NCBI RefSeq assembly: GCF_905475465.1
Contig: NC_062245.1
Coordinates: 1,860,001 to 1,924,000, forward strand
DNA: 64,000 nucleotides
DNA from: Pieris napi
Lineage: Eukaryota > Arthropoda > Insecta > Lepidoptera > Pieridae
Reading direction: 5' to 3'
The notes under the pieces were generated by a model that made no database searches, was not told where the DNA came from, and saw only the letters and a list, made by a program, of their open reading frames with translations. Made by a program: the position numbers and the translations under genes. This document shows positions 1 to 10,639 of the stretch, piece after piece. Positions within the stretch are counted from its first letter, which is position 1, and the number at the start of each line of letters is the position of its first letter.

Positions 1-439
1 TATATAAAATATAATTATCCTATGGTGGTGACACACGGGATTATATAACTAGCTCCATTAGCCGTGTTTATTTGACATGTGCTATCGAAATAATTTAGAT
101 AGTTAATCATAATTATGTCTGCAATTGTATATTACTTTTAATTAATATTGTATTGTAATAAAAATCAATTTGAATTCTATTCAGATACACCGTTGCATCT
201 ATTCTTATCTGTTGTTGTATGCCATTGGCATCGTTTGCCCATTTTTAAGAAAAGTACAAAAGACTTAACAAAGCGAAAGTTCTGAGAAAAGGTGGAACTC
301 CACTAACAATTAAGGTCTTTAGTGCTCAACTTTCAACTGAGACAAAATCTAGGCCCTTTAGTTAAACAAAGGGAATTTAAAACTTAGTTTTATAGACTCA
401 ACTTGATTTTCTTTTCAGTAAAGTAAGTTAAGATTTCAC

Positions 440-600
440 TAAAGTATTTCGGAACCAATTCGACTTAGGGTCCTTCGAGAAAGGCCGGCAACGCACTTGC
501 GAGCCTTCTGGCAATGTGAGTGTCCATGGGTCCATCACTCAACTCAGCTTCTGCGCGTTTGCTTCCTATTTAAAAAAAGCTTTTGTGTATAAGTACCTTT
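440..600 (+). pseudogene. Non-LTR retrotransposon 3' end (ORF2 C-terminus plus tail)
   Basis: The + translation reads TKVFRNQFDLGSFEKGRQRTC, then the 3' tail GCGAGCCTTCTGGCAATG and the sequence up to CGTTTGCTTCC. It shares these with 3913-4170, 17612-17710, 18746-18842, 19725-20005 and 56905-57012. The QFDLGSFKKR-type ending is the common C-terminus of insect LINE reverse transcriptase proteins. Confidence 0.65.
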
Positions 601-1793
601 ACGTTACGAATCTACTTAAATATGTTTATATTTTTATTAATTTCTTATTTGTTATATTATTAGGAGATACATTCTTGGGATAAACGCTTATTTTTATTTG
701 ATTACTTGTTTGAATTTAAAAACTATTTTTAATAGTTTTATCTAAAAAGCCTAATTCACTAGTTCGGTGGCGGTCGTTGGACTTTGAAGCTAGGTGTCAA
801 CCGGCTTTAATCGTTTTAAACATGAGCTTATAACTAACATAAAATTAGGGGTAGTGCTAACAAAAAACTAACTTGAAACGAGAATGTTATGTTACAATTT
901 ATAAGTACATTAAAGTTACATATAAAAATTTGGGCTTCTAATTAATAACTAAAATATATATAAGTAACTTAATTAGCGCATACAACTCACGCTAAGACGG
1001 AATTAATAGTTATTATTCATTATCAGTACCATCATTTATGTGGTAGAATACAATATTTATTTATTGCGTTATCGTACACAAACATGACAATTAATATTAC
1101 ATTAAATACGCCGCGCCAGCTGTCTACTCACCATCCGTCTTACGAATTTTCGATCAGGCCACGTGTCCTGACGCGAGTTTAACATTTTTTACCCATTCCA
1201 AAAAAAGTGTACAACGCCGCTAAAGAAGTTTCCACTTCAATAAAAATGATTCAAACAGACGTTGCAGCTGACACCTAGAGATGTAGCGCTAATGAAGTAT
1301 TATTATTACCTATATTAGAGATAGATTTAAATTTTTGTTTACTTAGAATATTCACATGACTCTTAAGAAACTTTAAAACAAAACAAATTGCAACGCAATG
1401 CACCTTGTTAAAAGTACGCAAACAATATCGTAGAAACCAAAATCAAAGAGCATTTTCTCTACAAACTTGCACAGAACCACCAACGCTGACAATGACTTGT
1501 TTTACTTATAAAAAGGAACATACATTTTAATGATCGAGTTTTTGCTCCTTCGGCCTGTTGCTTTGCCCTAAGTTTTTACGACAACTTGCCGTGATTCGCG
1601 AATAATTACCTCATTATTGTACTGTGCTGAATAAACTTGACGTTTTTATTGCTTGACGTTTCAATTAGTTTTTGTTGTATTTGAAAATCGAACGCAATTT
1701 GACCAGAAGAATTTAATAGCACGTGGGCTGATTATCTTAGTATGTGATGTAGATTGAACTAAGATATGTTTTATTATGTATTAAATTATAATG

Positions 1794-2347
1794 ATGTAGT
1801 ATTACCGATAGGGTCTAGTATTTTTACATCATTAATAACTTATTTATGGACTTTCTTTCTATATGCGAATTTAAAATTCGCTCGAACGGTGAAGGAAAAC
1901 ATCTTACATACCGAACCGGAAACCGACATATTTTAGACCCAAAAAGTCGTCGGCGTTTGTCAGGCACAGGAGGCCGATCACCTTCTTGCCTATTAGATTG
2001 ATAAATCATCGTGAAACTGATTCAGAAATCGGAGGCCTAAAGAGGTTGTAGCGCCACTGATTTATTTTTTTATTTAGTTATAGTTAGAGTTAATAATAAT
2101 TTGGTTGTAGATGCTATTATTAGTATGTATGATGGCACTAAAACCGCCAGTTCGGGTCTCGACAAACATACAGATACCGGCAAACTTCATGAGCATTAAA
2201 CAAGGGAGTGGGGGAAGTTTGCGCATCGTATGGCAGCGCGGGACGCAAACGTCAACTGATTTACCCATCACTAGATCGACACGTCACTCTACCGCCGCCG
2301 CCCCTCCAAGTGATACCTAAAAATCGCCTCTGCGCAGGCAAGGACAT
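1794..2347 (+). repeat. Segmental duplication, copy 1
   Basis: Same orientation as and nearly identical to 3039-3701 but lacks about 110 bp (SINE head and 5' flank). Carries a headless SINE and the left part of a MITE; the MITE continues intact to 2373. Confidence 0.9.
1848..2075 (+). mobile_element. Metulj-like SINE, tRNA head deleted
   Basis: Matches the copy at 3125-3429 from the GGACTTTCTTTC segment onward. The first ~110 bp (tRNA head and 5' flank) are deleted relative to it. Part of the duplicated segment 1794-2347. Confidence 0.85.
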
Positions 2348-2373
2348 TTGTTCAAGATGTTTGCCGGTATCTG
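2171..2373. mobile_element. 203-bp MITE with ~22-bp inverted ends and TA target duplication
   Basis: Left end CAGATACCGGCAAACTTC and right end GAtGTTTGCCGGTATCTG are inverse copies. TA flanks both sides (2169-2170 and 2374-2375), as for Tc1/mariner-type elements. It has no coding capacity and a GC-rich centre. Confidence 0.8.
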
Positions 2374-3124
2374 TACCTGACTGATTTTAGGTCATGTGGA
2401 CAATATTAAGGGGGCTCCTGTTGGTTTGCCAGGATCTAAACAGCCATTTAAGTGCGATTTTTGGCTTTGGAATGATAAAGAAAACGTAATGTAATAAAAC
2501 TTGTAAATTAACAATAAATCAGTAAGAAAATTATTTAAACCATCACTCGAATTCAGATCCAAATAAGTCTTGTTAAAACCTTCGTCGACTTTAAAAAACA
2601 AAAACACAAACAGCTTAAGACAAATCCAATTGAAGAATTTCACGATAATTACGTCATAAATTCCAACTAACTTCGTTAAAAAGGGACACAAAATCTGCCA
2701 TTCAGTAATTGGCTGCCATCCAAATTAGTCGAACGTCTCAGGGCGAAATAACTTATCATAACAAAAACATGGGAGCGAAAATGAACTGTCAAGAGGGAAG
2801 TCCAAAACCAATTACTCTTTGTATAACAAATGCACGGATTTGAATTAGTGTTCGCAGATTTACAAGACGTAACGAGATTTAGTTAAGATGCCCACAACTG
2901 AGTCGGATGGGATTAAATTAATTCGTAAACACAGAATCGATTGTGTTTGTTTAATGATTTGTGATACAGTTCTACGCATGATGTAAATGATTTAATGGGT
3001 TTGAATTATAATTAATAATAACATTTTATCGAGTATTTATGTAGTATTACCGATAGGGTCTAGTATTTTTACATCATTAATAACTTATTTATTTTAGATT
3101 ATATCTACATGTAGTTATAGCTAG

Positions 3125-3429
3125 GAGCAGTGTTGGCCTAGTGGCTTCAGTGAGCGACTTTCATCACTGAGGTCGTAGGTTCGATCCCCGGCGTTGCCCA
3201 ATGGACTCTCTTTCTATATGCGAATTTAAAATTCGCTCGAACGGTGAAGGAAAACATCGTACATACCGAACCGGAAACCGACATATTTTAGACCCAAAAA
3301 GTCGTCGGCGTTTGTCAGGCACAGGAGGCCGATCACCTTCTTGCCTATTAGATTGATAAATCATCGTGAAACAGATTCAGAAATCTGAGGCCTAAGGAGG
3401 TTGTAGCGCCACTGATTTATTTTTTTATT
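3125..3429 (+). mobile_element. Metulj-like tRNA-derived SINE, full-length
   Basis: Starts GGCCTAGTGGCTTC (A box), then B box GGTTCGATCCC, the body with CGCTCGAACGGTGAAGG, and ends GTTGTAGCGCCACTGATTT plus a T-rich tail. Likely target duplication: TAGTTATAGCTAG (3112-3124) and TAGTTATAGTTAG (3430-3442). The family name is from memory of Heliconius SINEs. Confidence 0.88.
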
Positions 3430-3524
3430 TAGTTATAGTTAGAGTTAATAATAATTTGGTTATAGATGCTATTATTAGTATGTATGATGGCACTAAAACC
3501 GCCAGTTCGGGCTCGACAAACATA

Positions 3525-3701
3525 CAGATACCGGCAAACTTCTTGAGCATTAAACAAGGGAGTGGGGGAAGTTTGCGCGTCGTATGGCAGCGCGGGACGC
3601 AAACGTCAACTGATTTACCCATCACTAGATCGACACGTCACTCTACCGCTGCCGCCCCTCCAAGTGATACCTAAAAATCGCCTCTGCGCAGGCAAGGACA
3701 T
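3525..3701. mobile_element. Second copy of the 203-bp MITE, right end lost
   Basis: Nearly identical to 2171-2347 but broken off after CAAGGACAT at 3701. The break is the edge of the segmental duplication. Confidence 0.8.
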
Positions 3702-3912
3702 GAAGTACTGATTACAATGCGCTTAGTTTGTGAATTAATTTGCGTGCTAAAGTTTGATAAAATTATATCCAGGCAACGGTTTTTATAACAACTTTGATGA
3801 GAATGATAAAATATATAGTTTTTCCTGTGTTATTTAATAGCCAATTTTTCCATTTTGCAATTAGGTACTGAGGGTTATTCATGTTTTGAATACACGGCTA
3901 TAAGTGATACCG

Positions 3913-4170
3913 CCGCCCATGGACACTCACAATGCCAGAAGGCTTGCAAGTGCGTTGCCGGCCTTTCAAGAATTGGTACGCTCTTTTCTTGAAGGACCCT
4001 AAGTCGAATTGGTACGGAAATACTTCAGTGGGCAGCTGGTTCCACATAGTGGTGGTGAGCGGTAAAAACTGCCTTAGAAAACGCTTAGTTGTGGAACGAC
4101 GGACGTCGAGGTGATACGGATGGTACTTTGTATTTTGTCTGGACGTCCGATGATGAAACTCAGCTCATTA
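3913..4170 (-). pseudogene. Non-LTR retrotransposon 3' end (ORF2 C-terminus plus tail)
   Basis: Read on the - strand it gives TTTMWNQLPTEVFPYQFDLG, then SFKKRAYQFLKGRQRTC, then a stop-containing tail with GTGAGTGTCCATGGGCGGCG. Best preserved copy of this tail family in the window. The upstream reverse transcriptase is absent. Confidence 0.7.
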
Positions 4171-4779
4171 TAGAGATTGATATTTTTTACTTTACCAAGA
4201 ATGTAAGGAAATATTTGAAGAAGCGGCAAGACTTTGTAGCTGTTTTTTAGCAGTAACAATTTAGGTTTTTTTCTTAAAATATTAAGGATTAGTTGTCAGC
4301 TGTTAGCTTGTAAGGTTTAAAATCCGTTTTCCTTTTTTGTCTATTCATTTAAATTTATGTTTTCTGTGTTAGCTGTAAGATTACTAATAAATAAATACTG
4401 TATATTTGTGTCATATGTCATCTAATACTACATACACAAGTCAAAATGATTTATTGAATCCGTTAATGAACAGCTTTTTAGACGTAAATATATATATATA
4501 TATCGTAATCTAGATATATACTAAAATTTCATTTACCAGAAAGCTACGAATTTACGACTCACCGTTTTATAGATGTTTATAATTCTCGAGTTCTAAATTA
4601 ATTAGCCATTAAAAAGATAGTAAACATTTTACGAACTTTGATATTAGCACCTATTTTATAGAATCTTTAGTATTATACCTCAGTTTTATGAGAGAGCATC
4701 GACGATATTTTGATAGAACCGTGTTAAGTACACCTTTTAAAGTTATAGGGTAGAATTCCTAAGATCTATAGATTTCACT

Positions 4780-4940
4780 CCGGAGAATGCTGGCACTACA
4801 ATATCTGATTCCGTCATCCCCTTTCACGGAACGGTCTTCTAGAAGCACGCTGGAGTTTTGTTGACAACTCCAGGTGTCGCACTGCACTGAAAACTCAACA
4901 ACTCTAGAAAAGGCATCTCCTGGACAGGTCATTAGGCCAC
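4780..4940. other. GC-rich island of unknown nature
   Basis: Stands out from AT-rich flanks. The - frame 4759-4947 is open (62 codons) and a + frame is open except for one stop. No motif recognised. Confidence 0.3.
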
Positions 4941-5149
4941 ATCTCACTTAGCGTCAGTTGGGATTATCGCCAATCATCTATCAAGTTCTGTATAAAAAAG
5001 AAAGATAACAATCAAATATTTAGTCATTTTAAAAGAAATATAAGGTATAATAATCACCGTGACTAGATTATTATAAATAAATTATAATTTTGTTGATGAG
5101 TTAATTAATAATTCTAATTTTTATTTATTTATTTACACTTCTTTGCTAG

Positions 5150-5250
5150 AAATACTTTACAAAGAAACGAAAATAAAAAGAGGGGCAACTGGCCGCCTTA
5201 TCGCTTTCGGGCGATCTCTTCCAGTCAACCACTGTCAGAATTAAAAAAAA
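5150..5250. repeat. Interspersed repeat (GCGATCTCTTCCAGTCAACC type)
   Basis: AAAGAAACGAAAATAAAAAG through GGGCAACTGGCCGCCTTATC to TTCCAGTCAACC matches 61039-61140. Confidence 0.6.
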
Positions 5251-5297
5251 ACAAATAATGATAGCTCAAATCCAATTGTCAAAAGCCAATTTAAGTC

Positions 5298-5507
5298 TAA
5301 TAGGCAAGTAGGTGATCAGCCTTCAGTGCCTGACTCACGCCATCGACTTTTTGGGTATAAGACATGTCGGTTTCCTCACGGTGTTATCCTTCACCATTCG
5401 AGCAAATGTTCAATGCGCACATAGAAAGCCACACAGCCGGGGATCGAACCTACGACCTCAGGTATGAGAGTCGCACGTCGCACGCCATTAGTTCCACAAT
5501 GCTCTAA
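5298..5507 (-). mobile_element. Metulj-like SINE, 3' part missing
   Basis: Reverse copy: GATCAGCC, GACTTTTTGGGT and the complement B box GGGATCGAACC at about 5440, running to the complement of the A box near 5490-5500. Confidence 0.85.
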
Positions 5508-6018
5508 TATAATGTACAATTACCAGGACATATTCAATGAAAAGGGCACATACATTTTGAGTTATCTAAATTTTATTACAACACTGCAAATGCTAAAAAC
5601 AAGCATATTTCTGCTCACATAATATTAAACTACATAAAGGTTGAAACATGGGCAGCGAGCGCCCATCTGGTCATTGTCATACAAAAAATGCTACACAATT
5701 TTCTCGTAAAGACGTAAAATTCTGCTAAAAAGCTGGAGCGTTGAACCTTTAGCCGAGTTGTAAATCAAGGTTTTTCTCCAGCCTTTGCAAACTTTGAATA
5801 AGGATCACTTGCACCTGCTGCAGCGCAATGTAGGCTTTAGCGATTCTGAATTTATTTTTGAAATCGGCTGTAAAACGATTTATAGGTCGCAAAACTTAAG
5901 CAATTTTGATTCTAGTTTCTTTATATATGGACCTCTAATTATAAACCGACATAGAAGAAGAACAGAGAATAAGATATGTGTTCTTGCGTACGCAAGTAGT
6001 AATCGTCGTTGTCTGGAT

Positions 6019-6117
6019 GGTCACGAAACGTTTTACTATTGGGTACAGAAAAACGTTACGGCGCGTTACATGGGGGGGGGTCCATAATCTCTAAACATTG
6101 CGTAATACTTGAACGCA
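6019..6117. repeat. Interspersed repeat (GGTCACGAAACGTTTTAC type)
   Basis: Shares GTACAGAAAAACGTTACGGC, a run of eight or more G and GCGTAATACTTGAACGC with 40128-40241. Looks like a DNA-transposon end region; class not resolved. Confidence 0.65.
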
Positions 6118-6298
6118 CCCTGATCAGCCTCCTATGCACACGCCGTCGACTTTTTGGGTCTAAGGCAAGCCGGCTTCCTCACGATGTTTTCCTTCACCGT
6201 TCGAGTGAATGTCCAATGCGCACAACGACAGAAGTCCATTGATGCACAACCGTGGATCGAACCTACAACTTCAGGGATGAGAGTCGTACGCTGAACTA
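6118..6298 (-). mobile_element. Metulj-like SINE, truncated
   Basis: Reverse copy from CTGATCAGCCTCC through GTCGACTTTTTGGGTC to a diverged B box complement (GTGGATCGAACC). It abuts another repeat (6019-6117) directly. Confidence 0.85.
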
Positions 6299-7898
6299 AC
6301 GGAATTTAATTTTATATCATTAATCATATGATAAAAACCAAATCAATTATTTCTATCTATAATGAAACTGCTTTGATACTCGTATAAAATCTATCGTATC
6401 TCTTTCTACGTTGGGGTGTAGAGATGATGAAAAGAGATACCTAGATGGGCATGTTATAACGGTGCAATAATCAAGAATAAACTTGTTCGTATGTATAAAA
6501 ACGGATTTAAGCTACCGATAATGAAATAATTAATGAAATGATTTCTCGAACAAAGCCTAATTGTACCAACTTCAGGCAAGAAAATCGAGAGCTAATCAAT
6601 CAAGGAGGGAATCAAACGTTGGATAAACGACTAGTGACAAATGCTACGGTAATTGCCCCGGATTGGGGAAGATTTTTTTCCCCAAGCAAAATTCGGAGAA
6701 TACGATTGATGAGCTGTTGAAAAAAGAAAATCAGGGTAAGCGTTGATTACGAGACTAGATTTCGAAATTCTCTCCAGGTATTCATTTGCATACTAGTTTT
6801 TGGAGTTGCCGTCCAGAATTTAGAGAGGTTCAATTTGCTAACATCGTAGCGAATCATGTGTTCTTAATTAAATCTAGGGCAATGTATGCTAGAGATATTT
6901 GCAATAATACTACAAATTGCTACTATGCAACATAAAACCCAAATGAATTTTTTTTCTGACCTAAGTATTTATTTTTTGCGACCTTAATGTTTTTATTTCA
7001 ATTAATTACGTATACTTACGACATTCTATGAAAACGTGCTGAAAATGCGAGGAAAATTTACGTAGCAGTTACGATTCATATTTTAGATATACACAAGTCT
7101 TCATACAGACTGTGATAGTTAAACAAAAGAAACAAAAACTTTTTTTTAAACATACCAGTTATACATATTAAAATAAATAAAAGTTTTTAAAAGGGATTCT
7201 GACTGGCTGGCTAAATATCTTGTGAAACGAAAAGGTAAAAGCTACTTTCATTTTCCAATATGCAATAAACTAAGGTCAATATTGTTTATTGAAACGAACT
7301 TTATTACCCATAGAGTAACCGAGAGATAAAATCAGGAACCTCAAACTTCTATGCTTACCATAAATTCGATTTTGAAACCGAAAAAACTGGTGGCGCCCCT
7401 TCACAATTTACGATCCATTTCGCTTCTGTTTTTGCGGAATAACCAACGGTTCGAGAATACATTTGTTGGTAAAAACTTTTGGCTTGTTTTATGAGGTTAT
7501 CCTTAAACTCTATATTAAATGCATTTTCCGTGTTTTGCGGTTTATTTAACCTATTATGATATGTTGTGTTGCGAAAGTTTTCAGTTTAATTATTGAAGGA
7601 TTTAATATTGAGTTTTGCGTATATTTTACGATATACCGTTTTTAAGTATCGTAGTACATCTAAGTACCAGGGAATTTCGTTACGTTTCGCATTGCTCACG
7701 TTTCATAAAATTTTAACATTTCGTCTAATTAATTATATTATTATTAAAGCTGGTTTAGTCTGGTTTAATAGAAAGAAGTAAATGATTAGGCTAATCAGAG
7801 TTACAATTATTACCAGCCCCAGATTGCATATATGTACTTACTTAATTTTATTACACGCAAGTAGATGCTTTTCTTGATGTCACAAACTGTGTTTAGAT

Positions 7899-8131
7899 CA
7901 GTGTTTTCCAACCATTTTTGTGGAATTCCCCACCTTAGCCTTTGTAAACCCTTATTCCCCCCTCCCCATGTGACATACATAATTTTTAATATAAAAAAAT
8001 GAATTAAGAAAGTCTTGTTAAATGATAGGTCTATACATAAGTAATATTCCAAATAATTTAAAGAAATTTTCGAAATCCCCCTTAACAATCAAATTGCTCC
8101 CTTGTGGGGCGTGGGCCGTTGGGAAACACCG
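7899..8131. mobile_element. hAT-like MITE (233 bp)
   Basis: Left end CAGTGTTTTCCAAC (7899) and right end TTGGGAAACACCG (to 8131) are imperfect inverted repeats of the CAGTGTTTCCCAAC type seen in hAT-derived elements. No clear 8-bp target duplication remains. Confidence 0.6.
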
Positions 8132-9184
8132 ATTCATATACTTAATAAAGCACTCTATAATAATATATATGTGATAATATTTTCAACAAAAAAAAATATT
8201 CCAGAAATAATATTTAAGCATTAATTAGTAAAGGCGTCAGTCGTCACGTCAAAGACACGACATTGAAGCTTGCGCGTACCTAACACAATAATGTTGCTAT
8301 CAAAGGGGCTCGGTTAATTTAATGTATATCGTTTTAATTAATTCTCCTTGTTTGTTACTTCGCTTTCGTTCACATGGGAAACGCTAAGTGGGTTTCTGTT
8401 AAAACTTTTAACTGATAATCCGGGTGTCTGATAATCTATGCAAATATACAGCGGAAAGATTTGTGTTTAACGCATGAACTTACTAATTATTTTGTCCATA
8501 GAATGTTATATTATCGCTGAGTAATATATGCTATATTGAAATCATATCTAGCCGTGCGGACCCGGGAGAGCTTCGCTACTTACTAGTATTAGTACCAAGT
8601 AGACTTGAAAGTATTATTCTTGTGTATTCTTTCACAGTTATTATTGATAATAACTACAATTCGAGTACGTTGAATTTTTTTTATTTTATTTATGGTAACT
8701 GCACGACACCTATTCACTAACACTGTAGGAATAATAATGAAATAGGAACAAACAATTTATGTTCAGTTGCTGTAATGGTAGAAAATAAGAAAATCAACTA
8801 CAAAAATAAACATGATAGTTAATTTTATAATGCGTAATGTAACGCACTTATCTAATGGTAATCAAACCATTTCGCCACGACCGCAACGCACCGCGATAAA
8901 AAATGACGATCAAAAATTACTTTCGCAAATTCAAAAATGGAAAAAAATTAACCAGATACTGTTCCTAAATTAAATGATAGTTTAAAAACTGCGAGTATTA
9001 TAAGCCCAACACGTGCTATAACAATAAACCCTCATGAACAGTATTCTCTTTTATATTCATTTTATTTGACACAAGGGACAAAGCGTTTGTCAGACTTCAT
9101 ATTTTTGATGTTAAAGGCATTTGCTTGTTTAGAGTTATTACTATAGTCGACGTGCCTTTTTTAATAGATTTAAATCTCGATTAA

Positions 9185-9320
9185 AATATGTTAGTTATAG
9201 GCGCTTGGTTTAAATGGTAATTTAAAGTATAATCCGGGTTTGATTTCCGGCGTAAACACCATTGTTACAAGTCTATAAATACGGAAAGCTGATCACCTAC
9301 TTGCCTTATGCGTCCCACAA
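9185..9320 (+). mobile_element. Decayed Metulj-like SINE
   Basis: Remnant B box GGGTTTGATTTCC near 9238 and the body piece GCTGATCACCTACTTGCC at 9287-9304, with the middle deleted. Confidence 0.4.
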
Positions 9321-9865
9321 GATTACAGGACCTACAACAATAGAGATAAAAGATAGACCTTTCAGGATTATTGATCCAAATTTTTCATTGAAAGTATTAA
9401 CAAATGCTAGCTTAATATATACAAAAATCCATATCATTACGATTATTGTAATATTAATAATAGATGGACACACATCTATTATTAATATTACATGTTAGAA
9501 ATTTTATTAAAATATACTAAAAATAGCACAGAGAACATACCATTGTTTATTGGCCGCTTATTGTGTAAGTTTTATTAAATACATATTTTAATAGCTAGAT
9601 TACTATTCCGTGGTTAAACTGAAAATGTTATCAATTACTCGTTATAACGGTCAAAGGTCAAATGATTTTCTATACAATATCTATACGAATGTTCGATTAG
9701 CTCTGTGAGCTCCTTCAACAATAGTGGCAGGAAACCTGGCCGCAGACGCACGTCTTGGTTGAAAAACCTTAGACAATGGTAAAGTAGCCTGATGATCGCC
9801 AACCTTCGAAAGGAGATGGATGGAGAAGAAAACTTTTGTCTAAGGTCAAATTTATTACAAAAATA

Positions 9866-10260
9866 TAACAAAACTTTATTCATGACAAATAGATTGTGAC
9901 AAAATTCACATATCGCTAGTCTCCACACTAGGGAGCCCCTGTGATGTGGGTAACTAGATAACAATTAGTCAATGGTACATGGTACTTGTTAAAAACAGTT
10001 TTTTTAAGAACATTCTATATAAACGGCATTTACTCAAAAACTACCAAACCGATTTTGATACAGTTAACACCAATAGATAGTGTGATTTATGAGAAAGGTT
10101 TTAATGTATAATTATTTATGGTTTAACGTTAATTGACTGAAATATAAACCGTTTAAGAGGAATCAAAAATAGATAGATAGTCTGATTAATCTAATCAAAC
10201 ACAAGTCGTATAAGACATTCAGTATGTGTGAATGTGTGCGCATGTATTTGAGAGTAGCGA
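9866..10260 (+). repeat. Interspersed repeat, split copy
   Basis: CTTTATTCATGACA...GTGACAAAATTC...GGGTAAC (9866-10016) and CAAACACAAGTCGTATAAG (10188-10260) match 16436-16660. About 170 bp (10017-10185) is inserted, starting ATATAAACGGCATTTACTC. Confidence 0.6.
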
Positions 10261-10576
10261 AGAGTTGTTATAATATATTTTTGTTATCGATTCGTAGGAT
10301 GAGCCAGCAATTATGCGAATTAAATGCTACATCCAATTTACTTACGTATGAAGTGCAATAAATTAAAGGAGTGAAGTTAAAATATAGCCGTTGGCTGCAA
10401 TTTCCATTCCTGGCTATATTTATTGAGCTACTTTTGTTACATTTTGTGCTGTCATCTTTGATCTTGTTAATAGTTAACGTATGTAATTTCATACGTTGGC
10501 TATTAGGTTGTGAACGGACAACGCATTTCAGAGCATAATTGTTAATATTATTTTAGCTTTCATTAAGTATATATAT

Positions 10577-10639
10577 TTCCTTACAGTAGGTACCGTTTGA
10601 AAGCGTTTAACGCTTTCAAACGGTACCTACTGTAAGGAA
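10577..10639. repeat. Perfect 63-bp palindrome
   Basis: Two 31-bp arms pair without mismatch around a single central T at 10608 (checked base by base). The arms include GGTACC and GAAAGCG. Pairing stops at 10576/10640. Confidence 0.98.

Larger units (their letters stand above)
3039..3701 (+). repeat. Segmental duplication, copy 2
   Basis: Carries the complete SINE but a MITE cut at 3701, so neither copy alone preserves the ancestral segment. Confidence 0.9.

Noticed and set aside
2392..2691. 99-codon - strand frame
   Set aside because: AT-rich low-complexity translation, no motif, no splice or promoter context.
1824..3364. Open frames on the - strand at 1824-2009 and 3164-3364 (61 and 66 codons) with near-identical proteins
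   Set aside because: Both are antisense readings of the same SINE sequence; the shared protein reflects the repeat, not a gene.
2074..3674. Open frames on both strands in the two MITE copies
   Set aside because: They arise from the GC-rich MITE core and the segmental duplication; no start context or protein motif.
10577..10639. microRNA precursor
   Set aside because: The hairpin has perfect 31-bp arms and a one-base loop; pre-miRNAs need a loop and usually have bulges.
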